A stretch of 15,375 nucleotides of DNA from Desulfuromusa sp. (GTDB taxonomy: Bacteria; Desulfobacterota; Desulfuromonadia; Desulfuromonadales; Geopsychrobacteraceae), in assembly GCA_029934755.1 (NCBI GenBank), contig JAOZLQ010000035.1, forward strand, positions 1 through 15,375, written 5' to 3'. This document shows positions 14,047 through 15,375 of this stretch, piece after piece; the stretch's first letter is position 1, and each line of letters opens with the position of its first letter. The notes under the pieces are model-generated. The model was not told where the DNA came from. It made no database searches and saw only the letters and a program-made list of their open reading frames with translations. The translations under genes and the position numbers were made by a program.

Positions 14047-15375
14047 ATGGATTTACAGGGTTATCTGCAAAAAATAGCTGAATTGGGTGAACTTAGAGTC
14101 ATTAAACCCTGCGTTAACTTCAGATTAGAGTTAGCGGCTTTGTGTCGTCAGGAATTTTCCAAGGAACAGGGTGGTCAGGCTCTATTATTTGAACAGATTA
14201 TCGATTCTCCATTTCCAGTTGCTGCCAATCTATTTGGCTCTGAACAAAGAGCCAGTATGTTGCTCCATTCAGATTCTCTTGACCATTTTTCCAATCAATT
14301 GCAAAAACTGCTGCAACAAAAAACTGGATCAGCAGCAGAACGTCTTCAATTTATCGGCAGCAGTGGATCTTCTATCTCTACTGGACAAACAGAATTACAG
14401 TCTGCTGCTGATTTAAAATTGACAGATCTCCCTGCGATACAGAGTTGGTCAAAAGAAGGTGGTCGATACATTAATTTGGCAATGACGTTGACACACCACC
14501 TTGAGACTGGCCATAGAAATCTGGGGTTATATCGTGCGCAAATAATTGATTCTGATCATCTGGCCGTTAATTTTGCCCCTGGCTCAGGGGCAGCAGAGCA
14601 CCTTGCCGTTGCAGCTAAAGTGAAAAAGAAATTGCCGATCAGTTTGATTCTGGGATCAGATCCGGCATTAATATGGCTAGCGGCATCACCATTACCTGCA
14701 GGCTGCGATGAGTTTGTCATCCATCAAGCATTATTTAATCAAGAATTAACCTTTACTGCCGGCTACAGTCAGCCGCTGCAAGTTCCAGCGGATGCTGAAA
14801 TTATCATTGAAGGGCAAATTCAGCCAGGTGAATTTGTGACTGAGGGGCCCTTTGGTAACCATACTGGTCAATATGTCACTCGCTCAGATTGTCCAGTGAT
14901 GCAGGTCACGGCAATCCGTCACCGTCCTCAGCCAATATTCCCAACAACAGTTGTTGGTCCCCCACCGAGTGAGAATATTAATCTGGCTAAAGCGAATGAA
15001 ATCCTATTGCGTGAGATGTTGAAGATCGATTATCCACAGATACGTGATTTGCAGATGCCACTGGAAACAATTTTCCATGGCGTTGCTCTATTAGCAATTG
15101 AACCGCAGTCAGCTCAAGAGAATAAAGCACTTCTCTATGCACTATGGGAGAAGAGTCCATTGAAACGCTCACGCTTACTGGTTTTGCTCGATGAGGATAT
15201 TGATTTAAGCTCAGTACCGAACTGTTGGTGGCGGACCATTAATTGTCTACAGAATCAGCGAATTTATCAGAACAATGGACGGACTGCAATTGATGCTACC
15301 GGAATAAATCCGGTATCTCTGGTGATGGAAGATCAGCAGACCAACGAGCTTCTACGACAACGGAAGGATGAATAT
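14047..15375 (+). CDS. UbiD-family decarboxylase, partial (menaquinone-type?)
   Basis: This is the N-terminal 443 codons of a UbiD-family decarboxylase; the frame is open to the window edge, so the stop lies outside. These enzymes use prenylated FMN made by a UbiX partner to remove carboxyl groups from aromatic or unsaturated acids. Visible landmarks are ETGHRNLGLYRAQ (153-165, with the cofactor-region Asn158 and Arg163), EIIIEG (251-256), EGPFGNHTGQY (266-276) and PTTVVGPPPSEN (299-310). The N terminus, MDLQGYLQKIAELGELR and then FPVAANLFGS, resembles UbiD homologues assigned to menaquinone synthesis by the futalosine route (MqnL-like), but the exact substrate is inferred. The segment FAPGSGAAEH (176-185) replaces the HK.GA.H pattern common in other members. 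The ribosome binding site is weak. It follows the nuo terminator by 35 bp. Confidence 0.85.
   Translation, partial: MDLQGYLQKIAELGELRVIKPCVNFRLELAALCRQEFSKEQGGQALLFEQIIDSPFPVAANLFGSEQRASMLLHSDSLDHFSNQLQKLLQQKTGSAAERLQFIGSSGSSISTGQTELQSAADLKLTDLPAIQSWSKEGGRYINLAMTLTHHLETGHRNLGLYRAQIIDSDHLAVNFAPGSGAAEHLAVAAKVKKKLPISLILGSDPALIWLAASPLPAGCDEFVIHQALFNQELTFTAGYSQPLQVPADAEIIIEGQIQPGEFVTEGPFGNHTGQYVTRSDCPVMQVTAIRHRPQPIFPTTVVGPPPSENINLAKANEILLREMLKIDYPQIRDLQMPLETIFHGVALLAIEPQSAQENKALLYALWEKSPLKRSRLLVLLDEDIDLSSVPNCWWRTINCLQNQRIYQNNGRTAIDATGINPVSLVMEDQQTNELLRQRKDEY

Noticed and set aside
14047..15375. The UbiD-family gene as a truncated pseudogene.
   Set aside because: The frame is open without stops right up to the window end, so the truncation is an edge effect.

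Overview
This window looks like ordinary core chromosome from an anaerobic bacterium of moderate to low GC. The protein sequences, the separate nuoC and nuoD genes, and a probable menaquinone-pathway UbiD-family gene next to nuo suggest a Desulfuromonas/Geobacter-type deltaproteobacterium (Desulfobacterota). That placement is inference, because no rRNA or other marker gene is present. I see no mobile element, CRISPR array, tRNA or rRNA.

Layout. (1) 92-742, minus strand: a class I SAM-dependent methyltransferase with the sequence hallmarks of the METTL7/TMT1 thiol-methyltransferase group. (2) 856-3542, plus strand: a strong sigma70-type promoter (TTGGCT, 17 nt, TATAAT), then a tightly packed three-gene unit. 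It encodes a YadG-like ABC ATPase, a YadH-like ABC-2 permease, and the redox-switched chaperone Hsp33 (hslO) with all four zinc-binding cysteines. (3) 3543-3796: an AT-rich control region holding a TTGACA -35 candidate and two separate palindromes. (4) 3797-13957, plus strand: a complex I operon, nuoABCDHIJKLMN, ended by a textbook intrinsic terminator at 13983-14011. (5) 14047 to the window end: the first 443 codons of a UbiD-family prenyl-FMN decarboxylase, starting only 35 bp after the terminator T-tract and cut by the window edge.

How the genes work together. The operon encodes the complete quinone-reducing Q module (NuoB, C, D, I) and the complete proton-pumping membrane arm (NuoA, H, J, K, L, M, N). 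The NADH-oxidising N module (NuoE, F, G) is absent. In the usual gene order E-F-G would lie between nuoD and nuoH, but only 98 bp separate these genes and no remnant is visible. The product is therefore an 11-subunit complex I whose electron input is not encoded here. It could take electrons from ferredoxin or another soluble donor, or borrow EFG from another locus. The downstream UbiD-family protein may belong to menaquinone synthesis, which would supply the acceptor for this enzyme.

The most useful leads are the missing electron-input module, the palindromes in the nuo leader, an imperfect hairpin exactly where EFG is missing, and histidine-rich loops in NuoL. Nothing here is clearly a novel multi-gene system. 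Most of the window is well-conserved housekeeping bioenergetics.
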